Assembly: GCF_000717715.1 (NCBI RefSeq)
Contig: NZ_JOAI01000070.1
Coordinates: forward strand, 1-49,350
Direction: 5' to 3'
DNA length: 49,350 nt
Source: Streptomyces sp. NRRL B-24484
GTDB taxonomy: Bacteria > Actinomycetota > Actinomycetes > Streptomycetales > Streptomycetaceae
The notes under the pieces are model-generated. The model saw only the letters and a program-made list of their open reading frames with translations, had not been told where the DNA came from and did no database searches. Positions 18,380 through 26,320 of this stretch are shown here, one piece after another. Each line of letters starts with the position of its first letter. Within the stretch, counting starts at the first letter, position 1. Made by a program: the position numbers and the translations under genes.

Positions 18380-18408
18380 AACTTAGGTAACCCTTCCTTC
18401 GCTGTCAA
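18380..18408 (-). promoter_or_regulatory. Strong sigma-70 promoter, leaderless, with iron-box-like element
   Basis: On the minus strand TTGACA (18403-18408), a 17-base spacer, and TAAGTT (18380-18385) are a near-consensus promoter; the expected start falls within about two bases of the ATG at 18371. Overlapping the -10, the 19-mer starting TTAGGTAACCCT at 18383 matches 12 of 19 positions of the IdeR/DtxR iron box as I recall it (TTAGGTTAGCCTAACCTAA), with a good left half-site only. Confidence 0.6.
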
Positions 18409-18692
18409 GGTGATGTGAGCAACCCGTTCACCAGCTGAGATGCGCCCGATACAAGGGCCCTGCGTGGACGAAGTTGCCTCGCGCGGGCCACCGCGCACGG
18501 CGGCCCGTCAGGCCGTAGGCCGGGCGGCCGACCTGAGGACCCGTCGGCGCGCAGGGCACGGTCTGTCTTTCGGCGGAGGGGCGCCGGTCCCGGGTCCGTC
18601 CAGCGGCGTACACCTGGCGGACGATCCGGGCGAGGTGGGATTCCTCATCCGGGAGGACGGGCCGGTCGCGGACCGTACCTAGGGTGGTGAGC
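18409..18692. other. Gap between DUF6400 operon and beta-lactamase-like gene
   Basis: About 280 bases. An 80-codon open frame on the plus strand (18440-18682) has noise-like Arg/Gly-rich composition. I see no RNA gene or mobile element. Confidence 0.3.
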
Positions 18693-19748
18693 ATGGCAGA
18701 ACTCGGAGAACTCGTCCGGCGGACCGCCGACCGGCTGGCGGAGCAGCAGGTCGGCGCGGTCGTGGTCGGCATCGCGGACGGCGCTGCGGAGATCCGCGGC
18801 GCCGGGCGGGCCGGCGGCGCGGTGACCAGCCCGCCCGGCCCGGACACGCTCTTCGAGATCGGCTCGGTCACCAAGGTCTTCACCGCCCTCGTCCTGGCCC
18901 GGACGGTCCTCGCCGGCGACGCCGCCCTCGACGAGCCGCTCGCCGACCTGCTGCCCGGCAGTACCGTGCCCGAGCGCGACGGCCGCCGGATCACCCTCCA
19001 ACAGCTGGCCACCCACACCTCCGGCCTGCCCCGACTGCCGAGGGGCATGCTGCTCACCGCCCTGCTCACCCTGCGCAGCGCCGATCCGTACGTCGGCTGC
19101 ACCGCCGACCGGCTGCTCGCCGGGCTCGCCCGGACGCGGCTGCGCTCGGTGCCGGGCCAGACCTACCACTACTCCAACCTCGGCGCCGGGCTGCTCGGCC
19201 TCGCCCTCGCCCGGCGCGCCGGCACCGACTACGCGACGCTCGTCCGCCGCGAGGTCTGCCGGCCGCTCGGGCTCGCCGACACCGCGGTCGTGCCGGCACC
19301 GGAGGCCGCCGGGCGGCTCGCCGGCGGCCACAGCGCGCGCCGCCGGCCCGTCGCCCCGTGGCACCTCGCCGATCTGGCCGGCGCCGGCGGCCTGCGCTCC
19401 ACCGGCCGCGACCTCGCCGCCTTCCTGCGCGCCCACCTCGGCGAGGCACCCGCGGGCCCGGCCGAGGCGATCGCCCTCACCCGGCAGGTCGAGCACCGCA
19501 CCAGCCCGTTCTCCTGGATGCACCTCGGCTGGTCGGCGCACCGGCTGCACCCCGAGCACGGCGGCCACCTGCAGGTCTGGCACAACGGCCGCACCGGGGG
19601 CTTCGCCTCGTACACCGGATTCGACCCGGAGACCGGCACGGCCGTGGCCGTCCTCGGCAACACCGACCGCTCCGTGGACGCCCCCGGCGCAGCCCTGCTG
19701 CGCACCCTTCAGGACGGCGCTGCCGGGCGGGGGCGCCGTGGTCAGTAG
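18693..19748 (+). CDS. Beta-lactamase/serine hydrolase family protein
   Basis: 351 residues from ATG 18693, preceded by AGGGTGG; a GTG at 18684 is an alternative. Penicillin-binding fold motifs: FEIGSVTKVFTAL (Ser-x-x-Lys nucleophile), YHYSNLGAGLLG (Tyr-x-Asn), and HNGRTGGFASY (the K/H-x-G motif). No signal peptide, so it may act in the cytoplasm as an esterase or peptidase rather than as a true beta-lactamase. It is convergent with the kinase gene and overlaps it by seven bases. Confidence 0.88.
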   Translation: MAELGELVRRTADRLAEQQVGAVVVGIADGAAEIRGAGRAGGAVTSPPGPDTLFEIGSVTKVFTALVLARTVLAGDAALDEPLADLLPGSTVPERDGRRITLQQLATHTSGLPRLPRGMLLTALLTLRSADPYVGCTADRLLAGLARTRLRSVPGQTYHYSNLGAGLLGLALARRAGTDYATLVRREVCRPLGLADTAVVPAPEAAGRLAGGHSARRRPVAPWHLADLAGAGGLRSTGRDLAAFLRAHLGEAPAGPAEAIALTRQVEHRTSPFSWMHLGWSAHRLHPEHGGHLQVWHNGRTGGFASYTGFDPETGTAVAVLGNTDRSVDAPGAALLRTLQDGAAGRGRRGQ

Positions 19749-22255
19749 CGGTCCGTCCTGACGGATCGCCAGGTGCCGCCCTGCACCGTGTAGACGGTGA
19801 GCTGCCGGTTCTTCGTGTCGCCGTACGTGTCGAAGGAGACCGGCCCGGTCATGCCGTCGAAGGAGACCCCGGCCATGGCGCTCGCCACCGCGGCCCGGGT
19901 GTCGGACGGCAGGGTGCCGCCGTTCGCGGACACCGCGGCCTTGACCGCCTCGATCAGCGCCCACGCGGCGTCGTAGGCGTAGGCGCCGTACTGTCCGGCC
20001 TCCTCGGCGTAGCCGGCGGCGCCGTAGTCGGTCAGGAAGGCGTTCCCGCCGCTGAGCTCGGTCGTCGGGGCGCCGACGGAGGTGGCCAGGTCGCCCTCGG
20101 CCCGGTCGTTCAGCCGGGTGTACTCGGTGTCGAAGATGCCGTCGCCGCCCACCAGCGGCACCGTCGCACCGCCCTCCTTGAGCTGCCGGGAGAGCGGCGC
20201 CGCGTCCGGGTACTCGCCGCCGTAGTAGACCGCCTCGGCGCCACTGGCGCGGACGGCCGCCGCCAGGGCGGCGTGGTCGTGGTCGCCCGGGGCGACGTGC
20301 TGCGTGCCGACGACCGTGCCGCCGAGGGCCGCGACCTCGCCGGTGAACCCGTCGGCGAGGCCGGCGCCGTAGGTCTTCCCGTCGTCGATCACGAAGAACT
20401 TCGTCTTCTTCGCGACCTCGACGAGGTACCGGGCGGCGAACGGACCCTGCAGGGCGTCCGTGGTGGTGGTGCGGTAGTAGACGCGGTACTGGCGCGCCTT
20501 GGCGCCCTTCTGCCAGTCGCTGCCCAGGGTGAGCACGGGGTTGGTGTTGGCCGGCGAGACGTCCACCAGGCCGGCCGCCGCGAAGCCGGGCAGCATCGAC
20601 TGCGCGACGCCCGAGTTCAGCGGACCGACCACGCCGACCACCCGGCGGTCGGCGACGAACGTGTCGGCGTTCTGCCGGCCGACCTGCGGCTGGGCCTGGT
20701 CGTCCAGCGCCTTCACCTCGAAGGTGACGCCCGGCACGGACTTCCGCCGGTTCGCCGTCTTCACGGCGAGGTCGGTGGCGTTCCTGATGCCGGCACCGAA
20801 GCTCGCCAGGCCGCCGGTGAGCGGGGCGTCCACGCCGATCACCACGGTGGTGGTGGCCCCGACGCCCGAAGTGCGTCCGTCGGCGCTGTTGCCGCCGCTG
20901 CCGTGGCCGGTGGTCTCGACCGTCCAGGCGAGGACGCCGCCCGCGGCCAGGGTCGCCAGCGCCCCCGCCAGCACGGTCGCCCTGCGACCCACCGGCCGCC
21001 GCACCGGCCGATCGGCCGTCAACTCCTCGTACCGGCGGGTCTCCGGTGCCTCGGCAGGCATCCCGTCGGCGGGTGTCGGGTCGGCCGGCGTCCGGTCGGT
21101 CGGCTGCGGGCGCTCGGCGGCCGGGGGAGTGGCGTAGGGGTTGTCCGGCACCGGGCGGCCCTGCGGCAGGTGCGCGGGCACCGCCGGGGGCGTGGTCGGC
21201 GGTGCCGGGACGGGGACGGCGGGCCCGGACTCCTCGGCGGGAGCGTCTGCGGATTCCGCCTCGAACGCCTCCTGCGACGGGGGCGGCACCCGGCGGTCCG
21301 CCCTGTCGGGAACCCGGTCCGGTGCGGAATCGAGCGCGGTCGGCGTGTGCGGTACCGGCACGGGTACTGGCACCGGCACCGGCACGGGCGGCGCCGGATC
21401 GGGGGCGGGCCCGGCCGGCGCCGCGGGGTCGCCGCCCCGGAGTACCGCCGCCAGCAGCTCCTCGGCCTGCGCGACGGTCGCCCGGCCCGCCGGGTCCTTG
21501 GTGAGCAGCGCCTCCAGCACCGGGGCGAGCGGACCGGCCAGGACGGGCGGCCGGTGCGGCTGCGCGAAGATGGCGATCGCCAGCGCGTGCAGGCCCTCGG
21601 CGTCGAACGGTGTCCGGCCCTCCACCGCGTGGTACAGCGTGGCGCCGAGCGCCCACAGGTCGTTGGCGGCGGTCGGCCGCTTGCCCTCCAACTGCTCCGG
21701 CGGCATGTAGTGCGGGGTGCCGATGACGGTGCCGCTGTGGCTCAGCCTGGTGCCGGCGTCCGCGAGGTGCGCGATGCCGAAGTCGGTGAGGACCACCCGG
21801 TCCTTCGTCAGCAGCACGTTGTCCGGCTTGATGTCGCGGTGGACGATGCCGGCGCCGTGCGCCTCGGCGAGGGCGCCGAGCATGGTCGCGCCGATCTCGG
21901 CGACCCGGCGCACCGGCAGCGGCCCCAGCTCGCGGATCTCGGCGGCGAGCGACCGGCCGCGGACGAACTCCATCACGATGACGGGTGAGCCGTTGTGCTC
22001 GACCACGTCGTGGACGGTGATGATGCTGGGGTGGTTGAGGATCACCGCGGCCCGCGCCTCGGCGGTGAAACGGCGCAGCAGCACGGCGCGTTCGTCGTCC
22101 TCCAGCCCGGGCGGGAAGAGGATCTCCTTGACGGCGATCTCCCGGCCGAACAGGTGCCGGTCCGTCCCGCGCCAGACGCGGCCCATGCCGCCCTGCCCGA
22201 TCCGTTCGACCAGCTCGTAGCGGCCGGCGATGAGTTCCGCGTCGTCCTGGGTCAC
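19742..22255 (-). CDS. Ser/Thr kinase fused to a type-1 periplasmic binding sensor
   Basis: 837 residues from GTG 22255. Kinase domain about 12-270: glycine loop ERIGQGGMGRVW, Lys in VKEI, IVHRDIKPDN, LTDFGIAHL, PPEQLEG. A long Pro/Ala/Glu juxtamembrane stretch (270-420, including a PVPVPVPV tract) leads to one membrane helix near 423-443 (VLAGALATLAAGGVLAW). The outside part (about 465-837) is a Leu/Ile/Val-binding-protein-like domain: VVIGVDAPLTGGLASFGAG, VVGVVGPLNSGVAQS, YYRTTTTD, KKTKFFVIDDGKTYG, YGAYAYDAAWALIEAV. It probably senses an amino acid or similar small molecule outside and signals by phosphorylation. Similar fusions occur in streptomycetes. Confidence 0.92.
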   Translation of the reverse strand: MTQDDAELIAGRYELVERIGQGGMGRVWRGTDRHLFGREIAVKEILFPPGLEDDERAVLLRRFTAEARAAVILNHPSIITVHDVVEHNGSPVIVMEFVRGRSLAAEIRELGPLPVRRVAEIGATMLGALAEAHGAGIVHRDIKPDNVLLTKDRVVLTDFGIAHLADAGTRLSHSGTVIGTPHYMPPEQLEGKRPTAANDLWALGATLYHAVEGRTPFDAEGLHALAIAIFAQPHRPPVLAGPLAPVLEALLTKDPAGRATVAQAEELLAAVLRGGDPAAPAGPAPDPAPPVPVPVPVPVPVPHTPTALDSAPDRVPDRADRRVPPPSQEAFEAESADAPAEESGPAVPVPAPPTTPPAVPAHLPQGRPVPDNPYATPPAAERPQPTDRTPADPTPADGMPAEAPETRRYEELTADRPVRRPVGRRATVLAGALATLAAGGVLAWTVETTGHGSGGNSADGRTSGVGATTTVVIGVDAPLTGGLASFGAGIRNATDLAVKTANRRKSVPGVTFEVKALDDQAQPQVGRQNADTFVADRRVVGVVGPLNSGVAQSMLPGFAAAGLVDVSPANTNPVLTLGSDWQKGAKARQYRVYYRTTTTDALQGPFAARYLVEVAKKTKFFVIDDGKTYGAGLADGFTGEVAALGGTVVGTQHVAPGDHDHAALAAAVRASGAEAVYYGGEYPDAAPLSRQLKEGGATVPLVGGDGIFDTEYTRLNDRAEGDLATSVGAPTTELSGGNAFLTDYGAAGYAEEAGQYGAYAYDAAWALIEAVKAAVSANGGTLPSDTRAAVASAMAGVSFDGMTGPVSFDTYGDTKNRQLTVYTVQGGTWRSVRTDRY

Positions 22256-22910
22256 GGCGGACACTCTAGGGGGCTCGGTGCCCGTCCCGGGAAGCGATCG
22301 CACGCCCTGTGATCGAACTGCGCCCGGGCGTACACGGACCGCCCGTGAACCCGCTGCCGCCCTGGTCAGGCCGGGTGTCGGCCCAACCGGGGCGGCAGCA
22401 CGTCGTGGTGGCGGGGCCGCCGTCGCACCGACCCCGCGAGACCGTGCGGACCGGGCCGCTCCCGCTGAGCTCGCCCACTGCCCGCAGGCCGTCGGGGCGG
22501 CCGCCCCGACGATGCCTCTTCGACGAACGAGCGCCGGCGGAAGCGCCGTAGCGGCACGATCGAGGACCCGGTGCAGGAGCACTTGCACGCCCCGGGGCCC
22601 TGCAGGCCCGGTGCACGAGCAGCCCGACGGGTCGGACGACCGGCGTCGTCCGGACTCCCCTGAGCTGGGGGAATTGCGCGGAGGAGATCAAATGTCGTCA
22701 CTGCCGCTGCCCTGCTTGGGCTAACCAGGCGGCGTGGAGTCGCTGCGCGGCCGAGCATGTCCAGTGGGTCGTCGACGGACCGCCTTCAAATGGACCGGCC
22801 GATTTCGCGGCTGAGGTGCCGGGCGACTCAACGGGGCGCGTCGAGCCATCGCTTCGCGCCGATCCGGTACTCGAATGCACCGGAAAACCTTCGATCTCCA
22901 GGGAGTCTCC
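22256..22910. other. 655-base gap before the cysteine protease
   Basis: No convincing long gene. A perfect 20-base palindrome GTCGGGGCGGCCGCCCCGAC lies at 22491-22510. A good ribosome site (GGAGGAG) precedes an ATG at 22692 that opens a ten-codon frame, MSSLPLPCLG, ending in TAA at 22724. The region is otherwise unremarkable, with somewhat lower GC toward the protease gene. Confidence 0.4.
22692..22724 (+). CDS. Possible ten-residue leader peptide ORF
   Basis: MSSLPLPCLG followed by TAA; GCGGAGGAG lies six bases upstream of the ATG, better than the ribosome sites of many neighbours. It could be a leader peptide, the start of a decayed gene, or chance. Nothing else supports expression. Confidence 0.2.
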   Translation: MSSLPLPCLG

Positions 22911-24464
22911 ATGCCTGTGCCCGATCTGAAAGAACTGCGGAATCTGATCAAGGGCTCGCACGCCAATTGGACCGTGTCCGAGAACAACATCACATCCCTC
23001 GACGACGAAGCCCGGAGCCAGCTGCTCGGTGTGGTGATCGACCGGCAGGCCCTGGCGGAGATCGCCGCGCGGCCACGTGCTGCCACGGTGATCGCGGGTG
23101 TTCCCGCTGCCTTCGACTGGCGCAATGTGGGCGGCCGGAACCACGTCTCCCCGGTGAAGGACCAGCTCAACTGCGGTTCGTGTGTGTCCTTCTGCGTATG
23201 TGCAACCACCGAGTCGATGGTATCCATCGCGGCAGGCGAAATGGTCGATCTGAGCGAGGCCGACCTTCATTTCTGTTCCTCGCACGGTTCCAGCTGCGGG
23301 GGCTGGTGGCCCTCGGACGCCATCGGTGAGGCGCAGCGTCGCGGCATCACGACAGAAGCGCTCTTCCCTTACGTCAGTGCGTTCGACAATGCAGGCAACC
23401 CGAGTTGCCGGGTGGATCCCCACCGTGACCAGCAGCTGTACCGGCCCAGCGGGCTCTCGACGCTGACGACCATGGCGGAGCGGAAGCAGTGGCTGGCGTC
23501 CCGTGGGCCTGTGTGCGGGGTTTTCCACGTGTACGACGACTTCTTCCCTCTCCACGGCGAAGTCTACCGGCACCTGACGGGCGGCCATGCCGGCTACCAC
23601 TGCGTGGAGATCGTGGGATATTCGGACGCCGATCGTTGTTGGATCGCGAAGAACTCGTGGGGCCAGAACTGGGGGGACAACGGGTTCTTCCGGATCGGAT
23701 ACGGCGAGTGCGGCATCGATGAAACAAGCACCGACCGCGACCCGGACGGCTCGCTCAATCAATTCCCGATGTTCGGAATCGAGGGAGTCCTGGTTCCGGG
23801 AGGATGGAAGGGATTCGAGCTGGCGGGTGCCGGGTCGGCCTCGCTGACCGGTGGTATTTCGGCGGTGTCGCGCATTCCGGGCAGCATGGAGCTGTGGTGG
23901 GTCGGCGGGAACGGTGGTATTTCGGCGGTGTCGCGCATTCCGGGCAGCATGGAGCTGTGGTGGGTCGGGGCGAACGGTTCGGTGCAGGCCGCGTACTGGT
24001 ACGAGGGCGGCCAGTGGCAGCGCTACGAGCTGGCTCCCGAGGGGAGCGCTTCGCTCACCGGTGGTATTTCGGCGGTGTCCCGGATCCCCAACAGCATGGA
24101 GCTGTGGTGGACCGGTGCGAACGGTTCGGTGCAGGCCGCGTACTGGTACGAGGGCGGCCAGTGGCAGCGCTACGAGCTGGCGGGTGCCGGGTCGGCCTCG
24201 CCGGCCGGTGGTATTTCGGCGGTGTCCCGGATCCCCAACAGCATGGAGCTGTGGTGGACCGGTGCGAACGGTTCGGTGCAGGCCGCGTACTGGTACGAGA
24301 GGGGAGCGCCTCGCTCACCGGCGGTGTCTCGGCGGTGTCGCGCATTCCGGGCAGCATGGAGCTGTGGTGGGTCGGCGGGAACGGTTCGGTGCAGGCCGCG
24401 TACTGGTACGACGGGGGCCAGTGGCAGCGTTACGAGCTGGCGGGTGCCGGGTCGGCCTCGCTGA
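22911..24464 (+). CDS. Papain-family (C1) cysteine protease with propeller/lectin-like repeat tail, frameshifted in the repeats
   Basis: Start ATG 22911 with AGGGAG upstream; no signal peptide. Residues 1-66 look like a propeptide (DLKELRNLIKGSHANW). The papain domain (about 67-295) has FDWRNVGG, oxyanion Gln85 and Cys91 in DQLNCGSCVSFC, His230 in GYHCVEIVGY and Asn248 in WIAKNSWGQNWG, so it should be active. From residue 300 come 49-residue repeats with SMELWW and AAYWYEGGQWQRYEL, resembling blades of PLL/tectonin-like beta-propeller lectins (inference). As sequenced, the frame shifts near 24300 and stops at 24464; reading through two compensating indels would end at 24605. Its neighbour downstream encodes a chagasin-like inhibitor. 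Confidence 0.85.
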   Translation: MPVPDLKELRNLIKGSHANWTVSENNITSLDDEARSQLLGVVIDRQALAEIAARPRAATVIAGVPAAFDWRNVGGRNHVSPVKDQLNCGSCVSFCVCATTESMVSIAAGEMVDLSEADLHFCSSHGSSCGGWWPSDAIGEAQRRGITTEALFPYVSAFDNAGNPSCRVDPHRDQQLYRPSGLSTLTTMAERKQWLASRGPVCGVFHVYDDFFPLHGEVYRHLTGGHAGYHCVEIVGYSDADRCWIAKNSWGQNWGDNGFFRIGYGECGIDETSTDRDPDGSLNQFPMFGIEGVLVPGGWKGFELAGAGSASLTGGISAVSRIPGSMELWWVGGNGGISAVSRIPGSMELWWVGANGSVQAAYWYEGGQWQRYELAPEGSASLTGGISAVSRIPNSMELWWTGANGSVQAAYWYEGGQWQRYELAGAGSASPAGGISAVSRIPNSMELWWTGANGSVQAAYWYERGAPRSPAVSRRCRAFRAAWSCGGSAGTVRCRPRTGTTGASGSVTSWRVPGRPR

Positions 24465-24605
24465 CCGGTGGTATTTCGGCGGTGTCGCGCATTCCGGGCA
24501 GCATGGAGCTGTGGTGGGTCGGCGGGAACGGGCATCCCCAACAGCATGGAGCTGTGGTGGACCGGCATCAACGGCACCGTCAGGGACAACTTCTGGTATC
24601 AGTGA
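23826..24605 (+). repeat. 147-base tandem repeats, seven SMELWW motifs, three shortened units
   Basis: Units begin at 23850, 23913, 24060, 24207, 24320, 24467, with a final partial unit running to the TGA at 24603-24605. Spacings are 63, 147, 147, 113 and 147. Full units are 147 bases (49 codons) and nearly identical. The 63-base unit has lost 84 bases in frame; the 113-base unit has lost 34; the junction at about 24529-24533 has lost about 104. The last two losses total 138, so the frame is restored: the terminal unit is in the same frame as the protease domain while 24302-24533 is in another. Confidence 0.85.
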
Positions 24606-24682
24606 ACCGGCCTGGTGACCGGGTGTTCCACGGCTGTTGGATTCCGGTCCTGAGGCCTTGAAAAGAGTGAGGGCCTACCGGC

Positions 24683-24710
24683 CCGGTATGGATCGCGACA
24701 TCCGTACCGG
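24683..24710 (+). terminator. Hairpin after the protease gene
   Basis: CCGGTATGGAT (24683-24693) pairs with ATCCGTACCGG (24700-24710), one mismatch-type pair, six-base loop. Probably terminates the protease transcript. Confidence 0.55.
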
Positions 24711-25010
24711 TGAGCGGTGGGCCCTCATGCCTGACCGCGACGCAACGCTGACCGAGTGCCACGCAGAAGGCCCGGCCTTTTCGCCGGCCGCGGCCCCGGT
24801 CCGGCGGATCCGGCGAGGTTCCCCTTTCGAAGTGCCCACGCAAGCATGCGTCGCAGTGCCGGATGTAGGCTTCCCTAAAGGACTGCGGTCCAGGAGCCAT
24901 TCGGTGCAGGGAACGCCGTGTTCTCGGATGGCGCGACATCAGAGGTCCGGGGCGCCTGAAGTGACAGCGCAACAGCATGGTCACCTCGCGATGTCACTCA
25001 GTGATCGACC

Positions 25011-25068
25011 GGCCTCATGATGCGGAAACACGGCGAACCTCCCGGACGGAGGCGGGGTGCATGAGGCC
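25011..25068 (+). promoter_or_regulatory. Nested hairpin in the leader of the inhibitor gene
   Basis: GGCCTCATG (25011-25019) pairs with CATGAGGCC (25060-25068); inside it CCTCC (25038-25042) pairs with GGAGG (25048-25052). The structure ends 17 bases before the inhibitor ATG. It could be an attenuator or terminator, or simply stabilise the mRNA. Confidence 0.4.
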
Positions 25069-25085
25069 TCGGATGGAGGCGGAAG

Positions 25086-25391
25086 ATGACCCGCGAAGGT
25101 CCGACCTCTGAAGTGACTGCGCTCGACGGATCGGTCGACATCGTATTCCCGGAATCTCCGACGACCGGGTATCGCTGGGAGCTCGAGGGCGAGAACGATC
25201 GCGCCCGCGTGACCGGTTCGATCTTCGAAGAAATCCGCTCCTCCGAGCGGCTGGTAGGCGGTGCAGGAATGCGAATATTCCGCCTCGACCTGTCCGGTAC
25301 GGAACCCCTCCGGCTCAGTTTCGGACTCCGACGCCAGTGGGATCCCGAACCGATCGAACGGCGAGCCGTCCTCGTCGTGTTCGCCTCCTGA
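25086..25391 (+). CDS. Chagasin-family (I42) inhibitor of papain-like cysteine proteases
   Basis: 101 residues; ATG 25086 with GGAGGCGGAAG upstream. The three inhibitory loops of chagasin are present: BC loop SPTTGYRW (24-31, canonical NPTTGY), DE loop VGGAGMRIF (57-65, canonical GxGG), and FG loop LRRQWDP (81-87, canonical RPW/F with a changed middle). The beta-sandwich length is normal. No signal peptide, unlike many bacterial chagasins, so it should act in the cytoplasm. It lies on the same strand 480 bases after a papain-family protease, its probable target and reason for being there. Confidence 0.85.
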   Translation: MTREGPTSEVTALDGSVDIVFPESPTTGYRWELEGENDRARVTGSIFEEIRSSERLVGGAGMRIFRLDLSGTEPLRLSFGLRRQWDPEPIERRAVLVVFAS

Positions 25392-25536
25392 ATCCGGCGG
25401 CCGCCCACCGTGCCGGTCCGTGGCGCGGGCCGGCCGGCTGCGCCCGCCCCCGTTGATCTCCAGGTGGCAGCGACAGGAGCCCCGTGCCACGGCGTTCCGA
25501 GCCGGACGGGCGTCTCGGGGGGAACGGGCCGGTCGG

Positions 25537-26247
25537 TCAGCCGGGACCGGAACCGGGAGCGGTGTCCGGGGGGTCGGGGACCGTCTCCGGGCGGTCGGTG
25601 GCGGCGAGCAGGGCGTGGACGGCGGTGGCCATGGTGCGGCGGGCGGCGTCCACGTCGAGGCCGGCGCTGCGCCAGTGGTGCCAGGTGCTCCAGGTGGTCA
25701 CGGCGTCCAGGGCGTTGAGCAGGTCCGTGCGGCGGGCCTCGGGCAGCCGGTCCAGCTCCGCGGCGAAGACCTCGGAGATCCTGGTCCGGCCGTAGTCCAG
25801 CATCATCCGCACCGCCTGCTGGACGCGCTCGGACGGGTTCTCCAGCCGCAGCATCGCCAGCCGGGTCGGGGTGAGCCACTCCAGGATCCGGCCGCGCTGC
25901 TCGGCGAGCGCGGCGACCCGGACGTCCCGCGGGCCGTCGGTGGGCAACGGCTTGATCTGGGCGAGCAGTTGGTCGATCCGCCGGGTGACGGCGGTGTCGG
26001 TCAGCTGCGCCATGTCCGCGAAGTGGTGGAACACCAGGCGCCGTGACACACCGGCCCGTTCGGCCACCCGTTCGGCGGGGAACTGCACCAGGCCCTCGTC
26101 GAGCAGCGAGAGCACCGCGTCGGCGATCTTCTCGCGGGTCAGCCGCCCGCGCTCGGTGCGGCCGTCCGCGGGGCCGTCGGCGCGGGTGTCCGCGGTCGGT
26201 CCGGTGCGGTCGTCCGCGGGCTGTGCGGGGCCGGGGTTGCGCGGCAT
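25537..26247 (-). CDS. TetR-family regulator of the MMPL transporter
   Basis: 236 residues; ATG 26247 has AGGAGG upstream. A disordered Asp/Pro/Gly N-terminus (1-33) precedes the HTH: RGRLTREKIADAVLSLLDEGLVQFPAERVAERAGVSRRLVFHHFADMAQL. The C-terminal helical domain is of the usual ligand-binding type. It is divergent from the MMPL transporter, and two identical-armed palindromes lie between them, so it is very likely the repressor of both genes. The open frame continues far upstream on this strand but only as a GC-bias shadow of the transporter. Confidence 0.92.
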   Translation of the reverse strand: MPRNPGPAQPADDRTGPTADTRADGPADGRTERGRLTREKIADAVLSLLDEGLVQFPAERVAERAGVSRRLVFHHFADMAQLTDTAVTRRIDQLLAQIKPLPTDGPRDVRVAALAEQRGRILEWLTPTRLAMLRLENPSERVQQAVRMMLDYGRTRISEVFAAELDRLPEARRTDLLNALDAVTTWSTWHHWRSAGLDVDAARRTMATAVHALLAATDRPETVPDPPDTAPGSGPG

Positions 26248-26278
26248 GCCGGGGCCTCCTTCGGTCACGTTGACATTA

Positions 26279-26320
26279 TTGCACCGCCAGTGCAACGTAC
26301 TGATTGCACGGAGAGTGCAA
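26279..26320. promoter_or_regulatory. Twin TetR operators between regulator and MMPL gene
   Basis: TTGCACCGCCAGTGCAA (26279-26295) and TTGCACGGAGAGTGCAA (26304-26320) share perfect inverted arms TTGCAC/GTGCAA around five-base spacers, 25 bases centre to centre. The second ends on the A of the likely MMPL ATG and contains its ribosome site, so bound repressor would block both promoter and translation start. Confidence 0.82.

Larger units (their letters stand above)
24606..25085. other. Gap between protease and chagasin-like inhibitor
   Basis: 480 bases with no recognised gene; open frames on both strands (for example 24637-25020 plus) lack family features. Two structures stand out: a near-perfect hairpin at 24683-24710 and a nested hairpin at 25011-25068. 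Confidence 0.4.

Noticed and set aside
18440..18682. 80-residue plus-strand ORF before the beta-lactamase-like gene
   Set aside because: No ribosome site, noise-like composition, no recognised family.
23804..24661. Separate repeat protein in the second frame
   Set aside because: Its middle part is the frameshifted continuation of the protease repeat tail; the rest is an out-of-frame reading of the same repeats.
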